A model generated the notes under the pieces. It worked only from the letters and a program-made list of their open reading frames with translations. It was not told the DNA's origin and did no database searches. A program made the translations under genes and the position numbers. A DNA stretch of 8,508 nt from contig CACZFE010000065.1 of assembly GCA_902780365.1 (NCBI GenBank), positions 1 to 8,508 of the forward strand, written 5' to 3'. Positions within the stretch are counted from its first letter, which is position 1. Each line of letters starts with the position of its first letter. Shown one piece after another: positions 1-6,439 of the stretch. The stretch is from an uncultured Spirochaetales bacterium (lineage in GTDB: Bacteria > UBP6 > UBA1177).

Positions 1-701
1 ATCTGGAAATTCGAATCGGTGATCTCTCGACCGTAGCCGTTGTAGCTCTTTCCGGTAATCATTTCAGGAGCAAAAATATCGGCGAAATACGACGCACCGA
101 TTTCAAGGTTGTTTCCGTAGTTTTCCTTGCTGAAAAAGCTTATCGGCTTGATATAGACACGCCCTCCGATGACATTCGGCGGAGTGACGTCGTCCATAAA
201 GAAATCAAGCCCCGCGTAATCGGTGTTCACTTCGAGATTGACTCCGCGCTGCGGATGGTAAAGCCTGAGATCGCCGTAGTATGCACCAACAATCGAACCG
301 TTGCCGACATAGCGGTTTCTCTGCTCGCCGAAGTAGAAGTAGAACATATCGCCGGAATGGCCGTAGTGGAAATAATTGAGGATCGAGACCCAGTCACGCG
401 CGTCGTCCCAGTCGTCTTTCGGGAAAATTTTGGCGGTCGTCGGAATGTCGTCGTCGTTTTTCAGGATGAAGCGGATGGGAAGCCCAAGACCGAAACCGAG
501 CATCGAAAACTCGAAAGAACCGTAAATGTCAAGTTCCAGCAGAAGTGATTTGCTCTGATAAGTCGGATAAAGCGCACCGCCGAAGCTGATCCCTCTTTTG
601 AATCTGCCGTAAGCTTCGTTCGGATCGAAATCGACGGCATTCGCCGCGGAAAACGACAGAAGAATCAGAAGAAATAAAAATATCCTGAAAACTCGCTTCA
701 T
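1..701 (-). CDS. Exported, probable outer-membrane protein (C-terminus beyond window)
   Basis: The frame stays open from an ATG at 701 to the window edge, giving 233 residues with no stop. The N-terminus MKRVFRIFLFLLILLSFSAANA is a clear Sec signal peptide, with likely cleavage after ANA near residue 22. The mature part is rich in Tyr, Phe, Gly and Asp, with alternating hydrophobic and polar stretches such as MFYFYFGEQRNRYVGNGS and GGRVYIKPISFF. This resembles outer-membrane beta-barrel strands, but I do not recognise a named family. A GGAG ribosome-binding site at 708-711 sits 6 bp before the ATG. The start lies only 16 bp after the stop of the diguanylate cyclase gene, so the two are probably co-transcribed. 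That the protein is exported is well supported; that it is a barrel is inference; what it binds is unknown. Confidence 0.8.
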   Translation of the reverse strand, partial: MKRVFRIFLFLLILLSFSAANAVDFDPNEAYGRFKRGISFGGALYPTYQSKSLLLELDIYGSFEFSMLGFGLGLPIRFILKNDDDIPTTAKIFPKDDWDDARDWVSILNYFHYGHSGDMFYFYFGEQRNRYVGNGSIVGAYYGDLRLYHPQRGVNLEVNTDYAGLDFFMDDVTPPNVIGGRVYIKPISFFSKENYGNNLEIGASYFADIFAPEMITGKSYNGYGREITDSNFQ

Positions 702-717
702 AATATTCTCCAATCCA

Positions 718-3700
718 TCAAATTTCGAACTCTGAAAAGTTGTCGGGCTCTATCTTTTCAAAAGTGTAGAAACCGTTCACAGCGGCAAATTCACTGCTGC
801 TGAGCATACTGCTGACATCTTCCTGCTTTTTAGGCACATTGCCGCCCGGAACTACAAATGTCGCCATGTCGCGCCCGTTCTCCTTCGAATTGTAAAGAGC
901 TATATCGGCCAGAGTTATGATGTTTTCAAAAGACAGAAGTTTCGGATTATCAGCAAAAAACGGAAGGAAAACGACACCCATCGATACCGTCACCCAGATG
1001 GTCGAGCCGCTCTGCATCGTGAAAGGATGCTGTTCTATCGCCTTCCTTATCTTTTTCGCGACTTCAAAGATCTTTTTCACAGGAATATTTTTAAGCACGA
1101 CGAGGAACTCCTCTCCGCCCCAGCGGATAAGGATATCGTCGGCACGGACAGAATCCTGCATGACCTGCGCGACACCTTTCAGGACCATGTCTCCGGCATC
1201 GTGCCCGTAAATATCGTTGACCCGTTTGAAATGGTCGATATCCATCATTATGACACCGTAGACGAGGTCGTTCTTTTCAAGCATGTTGCGGTTGTCCATA
1301 AGGTGCATCTTACGTTCGCGCGACTCAATGAAACGCCTGATCTTGCGTTCTTCGACTTCGAACATGTAACGCCTGTTCATAAGCCCGGTAAGCGGGTCTT
1401 TCATTACCGCTTCCTTGAGAGAGTTGTTCTTCATCTGAAGTTCGGCAGTCTTCTCGTCAATAAGACGTTTGATCTCGGCTTCTCTTATATTTTTCAGACG
1501 TCTGTTCAGGAAAATGATCGCGGAAACAATGAGCAGAACAAGAAGCGGAAGTGTTACCATGAACCCGATTTTTCTGTAGAATACCTGCTTGACATTGAAA
1601 GTGAACTTCTTTTCGCTGAATTTCGAAGGATCGCCCGAACAGTATGCTCTGACCGAAAATTCATGTAAACCGCTATGTATATTCGAAAAAGAGACTGTTG
1701 TTTCCGTCGTTCCTACGACCCGTTCCTTGTCGAAAGAATAATCGTAAAGAAGAGTTCCCGTGCCGGAAAACACGGGTGCGGAATAGGAGAAGGAAATAGT
1801 GTTCACCGTGTACGGAAGAGGTGTCTGGCCGAACTCTTCGACATCATAATTTTTATCTTCATCCGGCGAAAAAATCCGCTCGACCTTTATTTCCGGCACA
1901 AAAACATCTTCCTCTTTAAAATCAGTATCAAACAGAGCAATACCTTTCATCATCGGCACAAAAAGCCAGCCGTAATCGGAAAGCGCCGCGTCTAAAACAG
2001 GTTCATCGGCACATTCCCACGAAACCATACCGTCATTTTTGTCGAAGATGACAACCGGCAGCTCGACACAGTTTCCACTGATAAAGCAATCGGCGTCATT
2101 TCCTTTTATTCTGGCAACACCGGAATTCGTCATCAGCCAGAAATCACCGTGTTTATCTTCAAAAACCGAATTGATCACCGCTTTGCCGCTGATCCCGGTC
2201 ACAGGAAAAGCGATCGCGTCATGTTCAATGTTGATGTAGATCTCGTCGGAAAGCGTGACAAGCCATATCCTCTGCTTTGAATCGACGAAGGCCCGCTTTA
2301 CGAAAATATCCTTTTTCCATAGCGATACGGATTTCAAAGTGTCGACGTCGTCTAATTCGAACACGCCGTCACGTTTCGTAATAACAAAAATTTTTCCTAA
2401 ATGTTCGACTATATCGACTATCCATGCGTCATCGCTGGGAAGAAGAAACCTTTTTACAGTTCTGTCGTTTCTGAAAACAAAAAGCGCACCAGGCATAAAA
2501 CGGTCGTTTGTCCAGACATTGCCTTTGGAATCGCTGAAGAACTCGCTTGATGAAGCCGGGAAAAGGTCGTCTTCGCTTGTATAGAGCTCTTTTACAGGCT
2601 TAAAAGTTTTGTCGGGCTGCATAATATAAAGCCCTGATTCGCCGGAAGCCCACAAGTTGTCGGTTCTGTCGAAGAAAATGCGTTCGAAAACCGGCTTATT
2701 ATAAATTTCGCCATCCAAAAATTCCCATTTGCCTTCATTGGACCTGTAGATCCCTTTCCTCGTATTTACCAGAATATTTCCAGAAGAATCGGATACCACA
2801 CCTAAAACGCGTTCATCTGCGAAAATATCTTCCATCCCTTTGAAAGCGCTTCTTTTGGCGATGCAGAAACCTCCTGCGGAAGTTCCGAACCAGATGTGTC
2901 CCTCTTTGTCACGGGAGAAAGCGGTAATATTTTCAGCACGGCTCACCTGCAAAGAGCCGTAATCGTCAAGAAGATAAATGCCGGAACTTTCCGTTCCTAT
3001 CCAGAGTGTGCCCGAATCATCGCTCGCTAATGCCGTGATATTGGAAAAAGGAGTGTTCGGAGAAGAAACTTCGCCGTTTTCGATTATATAAAGACCTTCT
3101 TTCCCGCCTGCGAAAAGCCTGCCGTCAGCCATTTCCGCAAAAGCGGATACAGAAACATCGAGATAGTCGATCTGAACGAACCTGTCGCTTCCGTCTTTCA
3201 TGAAGTAAACGCCGTTTTCGGTTCCGAGCCAGACAGTGCCGAGGCTGTCGACAAAAACCCTGTCGACGCTTTTTGTGCCGAGACGCGAATTTTCAGGAGA
3301 GAACCACTCAAAGAAACCGTTTGCCGAAAGAACAAAGACACCTTTTCCCGTTACAGCACCGTAAACAAGAGCGTTTTTCATGTTGTAGGCAAGCGACTTG
3401 ACGTAAAAATTCCCGACATTTTCGGCCTTTCTGAACGATTTTGCTGTAAAAGGCGCCGAATCGGAGATCCAGAGCCCCAGATCGGTCGCGATATAAAATG
3501 TTCCGCTGCCGTCCATCACGAAATCGTTTATCGTGCTTGTCGGGATACTTAGCGGTCTGCCGCCCTCCGGCAAAACGAATTCGCTGCCGTCAAAGCGCGC
3601 AAGAAAATTCCTTCCCGCGACGAACATATAGCCTTCCGAGTTTCCCGAGAAAGCGACTATCTGATTTTGCGGAAGGTTTTGCGAAGAATCATAGCAGTCG

Positions 3701-3789
3701 AAACAGAGCCCGCCGTAACATGTTCCGCTTACAGGATACAGAGAGAAAGAGAGAGCTGATATAAACAAAAACCAAAGAATTTTTTTCAT
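718..3789 (-). CDS. Membrane diguanylate cyclase with periplasmic two-component-regulator-type propeller sensor
   Basis: 1023 residues. Order: signal-anchor or signal peptide (1-22); about 14 Reg_prop-like repeats of the form D-x-x-G-x-hydrophobic-W-hydrophobic-G-T-x-x-G-hydrophobic-Y (about 40-640), enough for two seven-bladed propellers; a Y_Y_Y-type beta-sandwich (about 660-735); one transmembrane helix (about 742-766); a charged coiled-coil linker; and a GGDEF domain (about 795-980). Catalytic features are intact: metal ligand D850 in DIDHFK, N858 and D867 for nucleotide binding, GGEEF at 891-895, and an inhibitory I-site RADD at 882-885 with the usual 5-residue spacing. It should make cyclic di-GMP from two GTP in the cytoplasm under control of a periplasmic ligand. 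Cysteines C24, C29 and C32 follow the signal peptide. I chose ATG 3789 over an in-frame ATG at 3852 because it begins MKKILWFLF and the longer form would bury the signal peptide. The ligand is unknown. Confidence 0.93.
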   Translation of the reverse strand: MKKILWFLFISALSFSLYPVSGTCYGGLCFDCYDSSQNLPQNQIVAFSGNSEGYMFVAGRNFLARFDGSEFVLPEGGRPLSIPTSTINDFVMDGSGTFYIATDLGLWISDSAPFTAKSFRKAENVGNFYVKSLAYNMKNALVYGAVTGKGVFVLSANGFFEWFSPENSRLGTKSVDRVFVDSLGTVWLGTENGVYFMKDGSDRFVQIDYLDVSVSAFAEMADGRLFAGGKEGLYIIENGEVSSPNTPFSNITALASDDSGTLWIGTESSGIYLLDDYGSLQVSRAENITAFSRDKEGHIWFGTSAGGFCIAKRSAFKGMEDIFADERVLGVVSDSSGNILVNTRKGIYRSNEGKWEFLDGEIYNKPVFERIFFDRTDNLWASGESGLYIMQPDKTFKPVKELYTSEDDLFPASSSEFFSDSKGNVWTNDRFMPGALFVFRNDRTVKRFLLPSDDAWIVDIVEHLGKIFVITKRDGVFELDDVDTLKSVSLWKKDIFVKRAFVDSKQRIWLVTLSDEIYINIEHDAIAFPVTGISGKAVINSVFEDKHGDFWLMTNSGVARIKGNDADCFISGNCVELPVVIFDKNDGMVSWECADEPVLDAALSDYGWLFVPMMKGIALFDTDFKEEDVFVPEIKVERIFSPDEDKNYDVEEFGQTPLPYTVNTISFSYSAPVFSGTGTLLYDYSFDKERVVGTTETTVSFSNIHSGLHEFSVRAYCSGDPSKFSEKKFTFNVKQVFYRKIGFMVTLPLLVLLIVSAIIFLNRRLKNIREAEIKRLIDEKTAELQMKNNSLKEAVMKDPLTGLMNRRYMFEVEERKIRRFIESRERKMHLMDNRNMLEKNDLVYGVIMMDIDHFKRVNDIYGHDAGDMVLKGVAQVMQDSVRADDILIRWGGEEFLVVLKNIPVKKIFEVAKKIRKAIEQHPFTMQSGSTIWVTVSMGVVFLPFFADNPKLLSFENIITLADIALYNSKENGRDMATFVVPGGNVPKKQEDVSSMLSSSEFAAVNGFYTFEKIEPDNFSEFEI

Positions 3790-3840
3790 TGTCAGCACCA
3801 AAATCTCAAACCTTGAAACAGAAAAACCGAAAACCGCCGC

Positions 3841-3869
3841 AAAATAGCACACAAAGATGCTTCAAACAA
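3841..3869 (-). promoter_or_regulatory. Candidate sigma70-type promoter for the diguanylate cyclase gene
   Basis: On the minus strand TTGTTT (3864-3869) is followed after 17 bp by TATTTT (3841-3846), which would start a transcript roughly 45 nt before the ATG at 3789. Both hexamers are imperfect and the region is AT-rich, so this is a plausible but weak call. The alternative is read-through from the tRNA promoter upstream. Confidence 0.4.
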
Positions 3870-3919
3870 GAAAAATCACAAAAATTTAAGGAAAAAAACT
3901 ATAAGGAGAAAAAAAGAAG

Positions 3920-3996
3920 TGGTAGCGGGAGAGTGATTCGAACACTCGACCTGCGGGATATGAGTCCGCTGCTCTAGCCACCTGAGCTATCCCGCC
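3920..3996 (-). tRNA. tRNA with CAU anticodon, probably elongator tRNA-Met
   Basis: A 77-nt cloverleaf with encoded CCA. The acceptor stem GGCGGGA pairs with TCCCGCT, including a G1-U72 wobble. The D stem is GCTC/GAGC, the T arm is GAGTG-TTCGAAT-CACTC, and the anticodon loop is CTCATAT with anticodon CAT. It lacks the C1-A72 mismatch and the three consecutive G-C pairs at 29-31/39-41 of initiator tRNAs, so it is not tRNA-fMet. The acceptor (G1-U72, ending GCTACCA) resembles elongator tRNA-Met of several bacterial groups, but a lysidine-modified tRNA-Ile2 also has a CAU anticodon and cannot be excluded by eye. In the anticodon stem, position 31-39 is A-C and position 38 is U rather than the common A. 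Confidence 0.95.
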
Positions 3997-4012
3997 ACAC
4001 AGGACGGCGGGT

Positions 4013-4040
4013 AGTTTAGGGAAAAAAATTCGGAAGTCAA
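4013..4040 (-). promoter_or_regulatory. Promoter for the tRNA gene
   Basis: On the minus strand TTGACT (4035-4040) and TAAACT (4013-4018) are separated by 16 bp. They lie so that transcription would begin about 10 nt before the tRNA 5' end at 3996. The segment just after the -10 is GC-rich (CCCGCCG), as in the discriminators of stable-RNA promoters under stringent control; that regulatory reading is inference. Confidence 0.6.
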
Positions 4041-4052
4041 GTTTTTTTTGAT

Positions 4053-4144
4053 TTCGACGCCGCCATGTTTTTATCGATTCGCCGCCTCGAAATGTCGAAA
4101 TATCGAAATTACGAAATATCGACAAAGAATCAGGCGGCGTCGAA
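4053..4144. repeat. Intergenic repeat element, copy 1: inverted arms around four 8-bp tandem units
   Basis: Lies between the pepT stop and the tRNA promoter. Outer 12-bp arms TTCGACGCCGCC (4053-4064) and GGCGGCGTCGAA (4133-4144) are exact inverted repeats. A second left arm CGCCGCC (4080-4086) can also pair with GGCGGCG (4133-4139). Between them are tandem octamers TCGAAATG, TCGAAATA, TCGAAATT and ACGAAATA (4087-4118), then a partial unit, then AAGAATCAGGCG (4125-4136). The inner 4080-4139 part matches copy 2 at 5502-5559 in layout. There is no T-run after either arm, so it is not a classical intrinsic terminator. Function unknown. Confidence 0.85.
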
Positions 4145-4164
4145 CTTAACCGAGAAAAACGAAA

Positions 4165-5412
4165 TTATCTGATGTTTTCTGAAATTTTAACAGCAACAGC
4201 GGATGCAAGTGCGATGTCTTCGAGAGCGACCCACTCTTTCTGAGAATGGAAGTTTACGCCGCCTGCGAAGATGTTCGGGCACGGAAGACCCATGAAGGAA
4301 AGTCTTGCGCCGTCAGTTCCGCCGCGGATAGGCTCGACTTCAGGTTCTGCGCCGAGGTCTTCGATCGCCTTCTTGACATATTCGTAGACGACCATGTTGT
4401 CTTTCATGACTTCATACATGTTGAGATAGCTTTCTGTGAAAACCGGAGTTACCTGCAGACGCGGTTCTTCAGCCTTGAGAACTTCGATGATGTTGAGGAC
4501 TATCTTCTCTTCTCGCTCGATATCTTCGGGAACGAAACTTCTGAGGATCATGCTGACCGTAACTTCCTCGCTGCCGCCGCTGATGCCTACGATGTGGATG
4601 AAAGGCTCTCTGCCGCAGGTCCTCTCAGGCGACATCGTCTTCGGAAGCATATCGATGAATTTTCCTGCGTAACGGATCGCGTTGACCATTTTGTCTTTCG
4701 CGTATCCAGGGTGGATCGAAACGCCCCTGAAGGTCACTTTCGCCGAGAACGCGTTGAAATTCTCGTAGTTTACTTCATACGGAGCGCCGCCGTCGAAAGT
4801 GTATGCGAAGTCAGCGTCGACTTTCTGAAGGTTGATCTTGTCGACACCGCGTCCGATCTCCTCGTCGGGAGTGAAGCAGATCCTGATTTCGGGGTGTTTG
4901 ATTTCGGGATGTTTGCCCAGATATTCGACCATCGACATGATCGCAGCAACACCTGCCTTGTCGTCAGCGCCCAAAAGCGTAGTTCCGTCGGAAGTGATGA
5001 TCGTGTCGCCGATGCAGTCCGAAAGGTGCATCGTGTCAGCAGGGTCGATGACCGTACCGCCTTTAAGATTCAGCACCGAACCGTCGTATTTTTCATGGAT
5101 GACCGGGCATACGCCTTCGCCTTTGCAGTCAAGAGCGACATCCATGTGAGCGATGAAAGCGACTTTCTTCGTGATTCCGCAGTTCGTAGCCATTTTCGCG
5201 TAAACATAGCCGTTTTCGTCCATTTCGGCATTTGCAAGACCGAGTGATTTAAGCTCTTCGACGAGCTTTCTGCCGAGATTTTTTTCTTTCGGCGAAGAAG
5301 GACATGTCTCGCTCTCTTCCACTGACTGCGTATCTTCCTTAACGTAGTCGAGGAAACGGTTCAATAAATTGGTTTCACTAAGGATTTTGGTTACCAGCTG
5401 ATCTCTTTTCAT
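4165..5412 (-). CDS. pepT: Peptidase T (tripeptide aminopeptidase, M20 family)
   Basis: 415 residues, the usual length for this cytoplasmic zinc enzyme, which removes the N-terminal residue from tripeptides. The co-catalytic zinc site is complete: H89 and D91 in AHMDVA, bridging D150 in LLGADDKAG, catalytic E184 and metal ligand E185 in TPDEEIG, D207 in FDGG, and H389 in GGVNFHSQKEW. The segment from about 215 to 325 is the lid or dimerisation domain of M20 enzymes. The ATG at 5412 has a strong ribosome-binding site GGTGGAG 7 bp upstream (5420-5426) and its own promoter, so it is probably a single-gene unit separate from rnfB. A 15-bp near-perfect tandem duplication (4885-4914) encodes a KHPEI repeat just before the TPDEEIG motif; the domain remains intact. 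It could be named more loosely as an M20 peptidase, but the motif set fits PepT well. Confidence 0.95.
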   Translation of the reverse strand: MKRDQLVTKILSETNLLNRFLDYVKEDTQSVEESETCPSSPKEKNLGRKLVEELKSLGLANAEMDENGYVYAKMATNCGITKKVAFIAHMDVALDCKGEGVCPVIHEKYDGSVLNLKGGTVIDPADTMHLSDCIGDTIITSDGTTLLGADDKAGVAAIMSMVEYLGKHPEIKHPEIRICFTPDEEIGRGVDKINLQKVDADFAYTFDGGAPYEVNYENFNAFSAKVTFRGVSIHPGYAKDKMVNAIRYAGKFIDMLPKTMSPERTCGREPFIHIVGISGGSEEVTVSMILRSFVPEDIEREEKIVLNIIEVLKAEEPRLQVTPVFTESYLNMYEVMKDNMVVYEYVKKAIEDLGAEPEVEPIRGGTDGARLSFMGLPCPNIFAGGVNFHSQKEWVALEDIALASAVAVKISENIR

Positions 5413-5448
5413 GATTAAACTCCACCAAGTTAATAAAAAAACCGCGGC

Positions 5449-5476
5449 ATTATAGCCGAAATCCGATTTTTAACAA
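5449..5476 (-). promoter_or_regulatory. Promoter for pepT
   Basis: On the minus strand TTGTTA (5471-5476) is followed after 16 bp by a perfect TATAAT (5449-5454), with a transcription start expected near 5442 and a leader of about 30 nt carrying the pepT ribosome-binding site. The TATAAT lies in the loop of a CGGC/GCCG inverted repeat (5445-5458) followed by a 7-T run on the minus strand (5435-5441). Confidence 0.65.
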
Positions 5477-5501
5477 AAATTTCGTTATTGTTGGTTGTTT
5501 T

Positions 5502-5559
5502 GGCGCCGTCGAGATATCGATACATCGGGATATCGGTATTCCGGCAAGAATCAGGCGCC
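5502..5559. repeat. Intergenic repeat element, copy 2: inverted arms around four 8-bp tandem units
   Basis: Arms GGCGCC (5502-5507) and GGCGCC (5554-5559) flank the octamers TCGAGATA, TCGATACA, TCGGGATA and TCGGTATT (5509-5540), then AAGAATCAGGCG (5546-5557). The octamer period, unit number and 12-bp block match copy 1, while the arm sequence differs but stays self-complementary. The element abuts rnfB: its last base is the final G of the TAG stop. No T-run follows, so it is not a classical intrinsic terminator. Confidence 0.8.
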
Positions 5560-6425
5560 TAAGCGGTCTTTTCAGGAGCAGGAGCAGCGACTTTGATTTC
5601 GAATGTCGCCTTTATCGCATGTGTCGGACATGCAGCGGCGCATTTTCCGCAGGCGATGCACTTCGCCGGATCGATGTAAGCCAGGAAGTTTTCGACCGTG
5701 ATCGCCTGAACTTTTTCCGGGCACTCTTTCGCGCACTTTCCGCAGCCTATGCAAGCTGCTTTGCAGACGCTCATTGCGGCCGGAGCCTTGTCGGTGTTGC
5801 GGCAGCCTACGAAAACACGTCTTCCGTTGCGCCCTTTCGGACGGATTTCGATAAGTTTTCTCGGGCATTTCTTAGCGCAGACTCCGCAGGAAGTGCATTT
5901 TGCCTCGTCAACTACGGGAAGTCCAGTGGTTTTATCCATCGAAAGCGCGCCGAAAGCGCAGGCCGAAACACAGTCTCCTAGGCCGAGACAACCGTAAGGG
6001 CATCCTTTTTCGCCGACAAAAAGCGAAGCGGCGACAGCGCAGTTCGCCGGACCGTCGTAATCGCTTTTTCTTGTTGTTTTTTCAATCGTTCCGCCGCATC
6101 TTACAACAGCAACTTTCGGTGTAGCCTCCTGCATCGCAAGACCGATAACTTCCCCTATCTTTTTACGGTTTTCGGCACTGCAGCCCGGGCAGCACGGAAT
6201 ATCGGAAGAACCCGCGTTGGCAGCCTTGACTATACCTTCTGCAAGTCCGCGGCACCCGGGGAAACCGCATCCTCCGCAGTTCGCACCGGGAAGAAATTCG
6301 AGAACTTCATCGATCCTCGGATCTTCTTCGACCTTGAATTTTTTGGCTGTGAGAAAAAGAATGACAGCCGCTACAACGGCGATGATTCCGAGAATCAAAA
6401 CCGAATAAAGAATAACACCGTCCAT
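5559..6425 (-). CDS. rnfB: RnfB-type polyferredoxin, ion-translocating ferredoxin:NAD oxidoreductase subunit B
   Basis: 288 residues. An N-terminal membrane anchor (about 5-26) is followed by the RnfB iron-sulfur motif with C50, C53, C58 and a later Cys in PCCPGC (78-82). Next comes the RnfB-specific stretch GCPYGCLGLGDCVSACAFGA (C142, C146, C152, C156). Three ferredoxin CxxCxxCxxxC motifs follow, at C177-C187, C225-C235 and C256-C266, and the tail is Ala/Pro-rich. In the Rnf complex RnfB takes electrons from reduced ferredoxin at the cytoplasmic membrane face and passes them on for NAD reduction coupled to ion pumping. I chose the ATG at 6425 because a GGGGG site lies 5 bp upstream, the membrane anchor begins at once, and the longer in-frame extension to 6767 would run back over the rseC-like gene. 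That gene ends 14 bp upstream. No rnfA, C, D, E or G is visible here. Confidence 0.93.
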   Translation of the reverse strand: MDGVILYSVLILGIIAVVAAVILFLTAKKFKVEEDPRIDEVLEFLPGANCGGCGFPGCRGLAEGIVKAANAGSSDIPCCPGCSAENRKKIGEVIGLAMQEATPKVAVVRCGGTIEKTTRKSDYDGPANCAVAASLFVGEKGCPYGCLGLGDCVSACAFGALSMDKTTGLPVVDEAKCTSCGVCAKKCPRKLIEIRPKGRNGRRVFVGCRNTDKAPAAMSVCKAACIGCGKCAKECPEKVQAITVENFLAYIDPAKCIACGKCAAACPTHAIKATFEIKVAAPAPEKTA

Positions 6426-6439
6426 ACTGACCCCCGTAA

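Noticed and set aside
255..548. A 97-residue plus-strand open frame opposite the exported protein
   Set aside because: The minus strand is open from the ATG at 701 through the window edge, with a signal peptide and ribosome-binding site; the plus frame has neither.
1027..1668. A 213-residue plus-strand open frame opposite the GGDEF region
   Set aside because: The opposite strand encodes intact DPLTGL, DIDHFK and GGEEF motifs; the plus frame has no domain features and no convincing start context.
4087..4118. CRISPR-like array from the regularly spaced TCGAAATA units
   Set aside because: The units are 8 bp with no spacers between them, far from CRISPR repeat and spacer lengths, and no cas gene is near.
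3886..4125. A 79-residue minus-strand open frame across the tRNA region
   Set aside because: It runs through the tRNA and the repeat element, so its sequence is explained by structural RNA and repeat DNA.
4053..4164. Intrinsic terminator for pepT formed by the 12-bp inverted repeat
   Set aside because: The enclosed loop is 68 nt and the bases after the distal arm on the transcribed strand are ATCAAAAAAAAC rather than a T-run.
4246..5247. A 333-residue open frame on the plus strand opposite pepT
   Set aside because: It lies wholly antisense to a gene with a complete zinc-peptidase motif set, and its protein is charged and without recognisable domains. It is a shadow of pepT codon bias.
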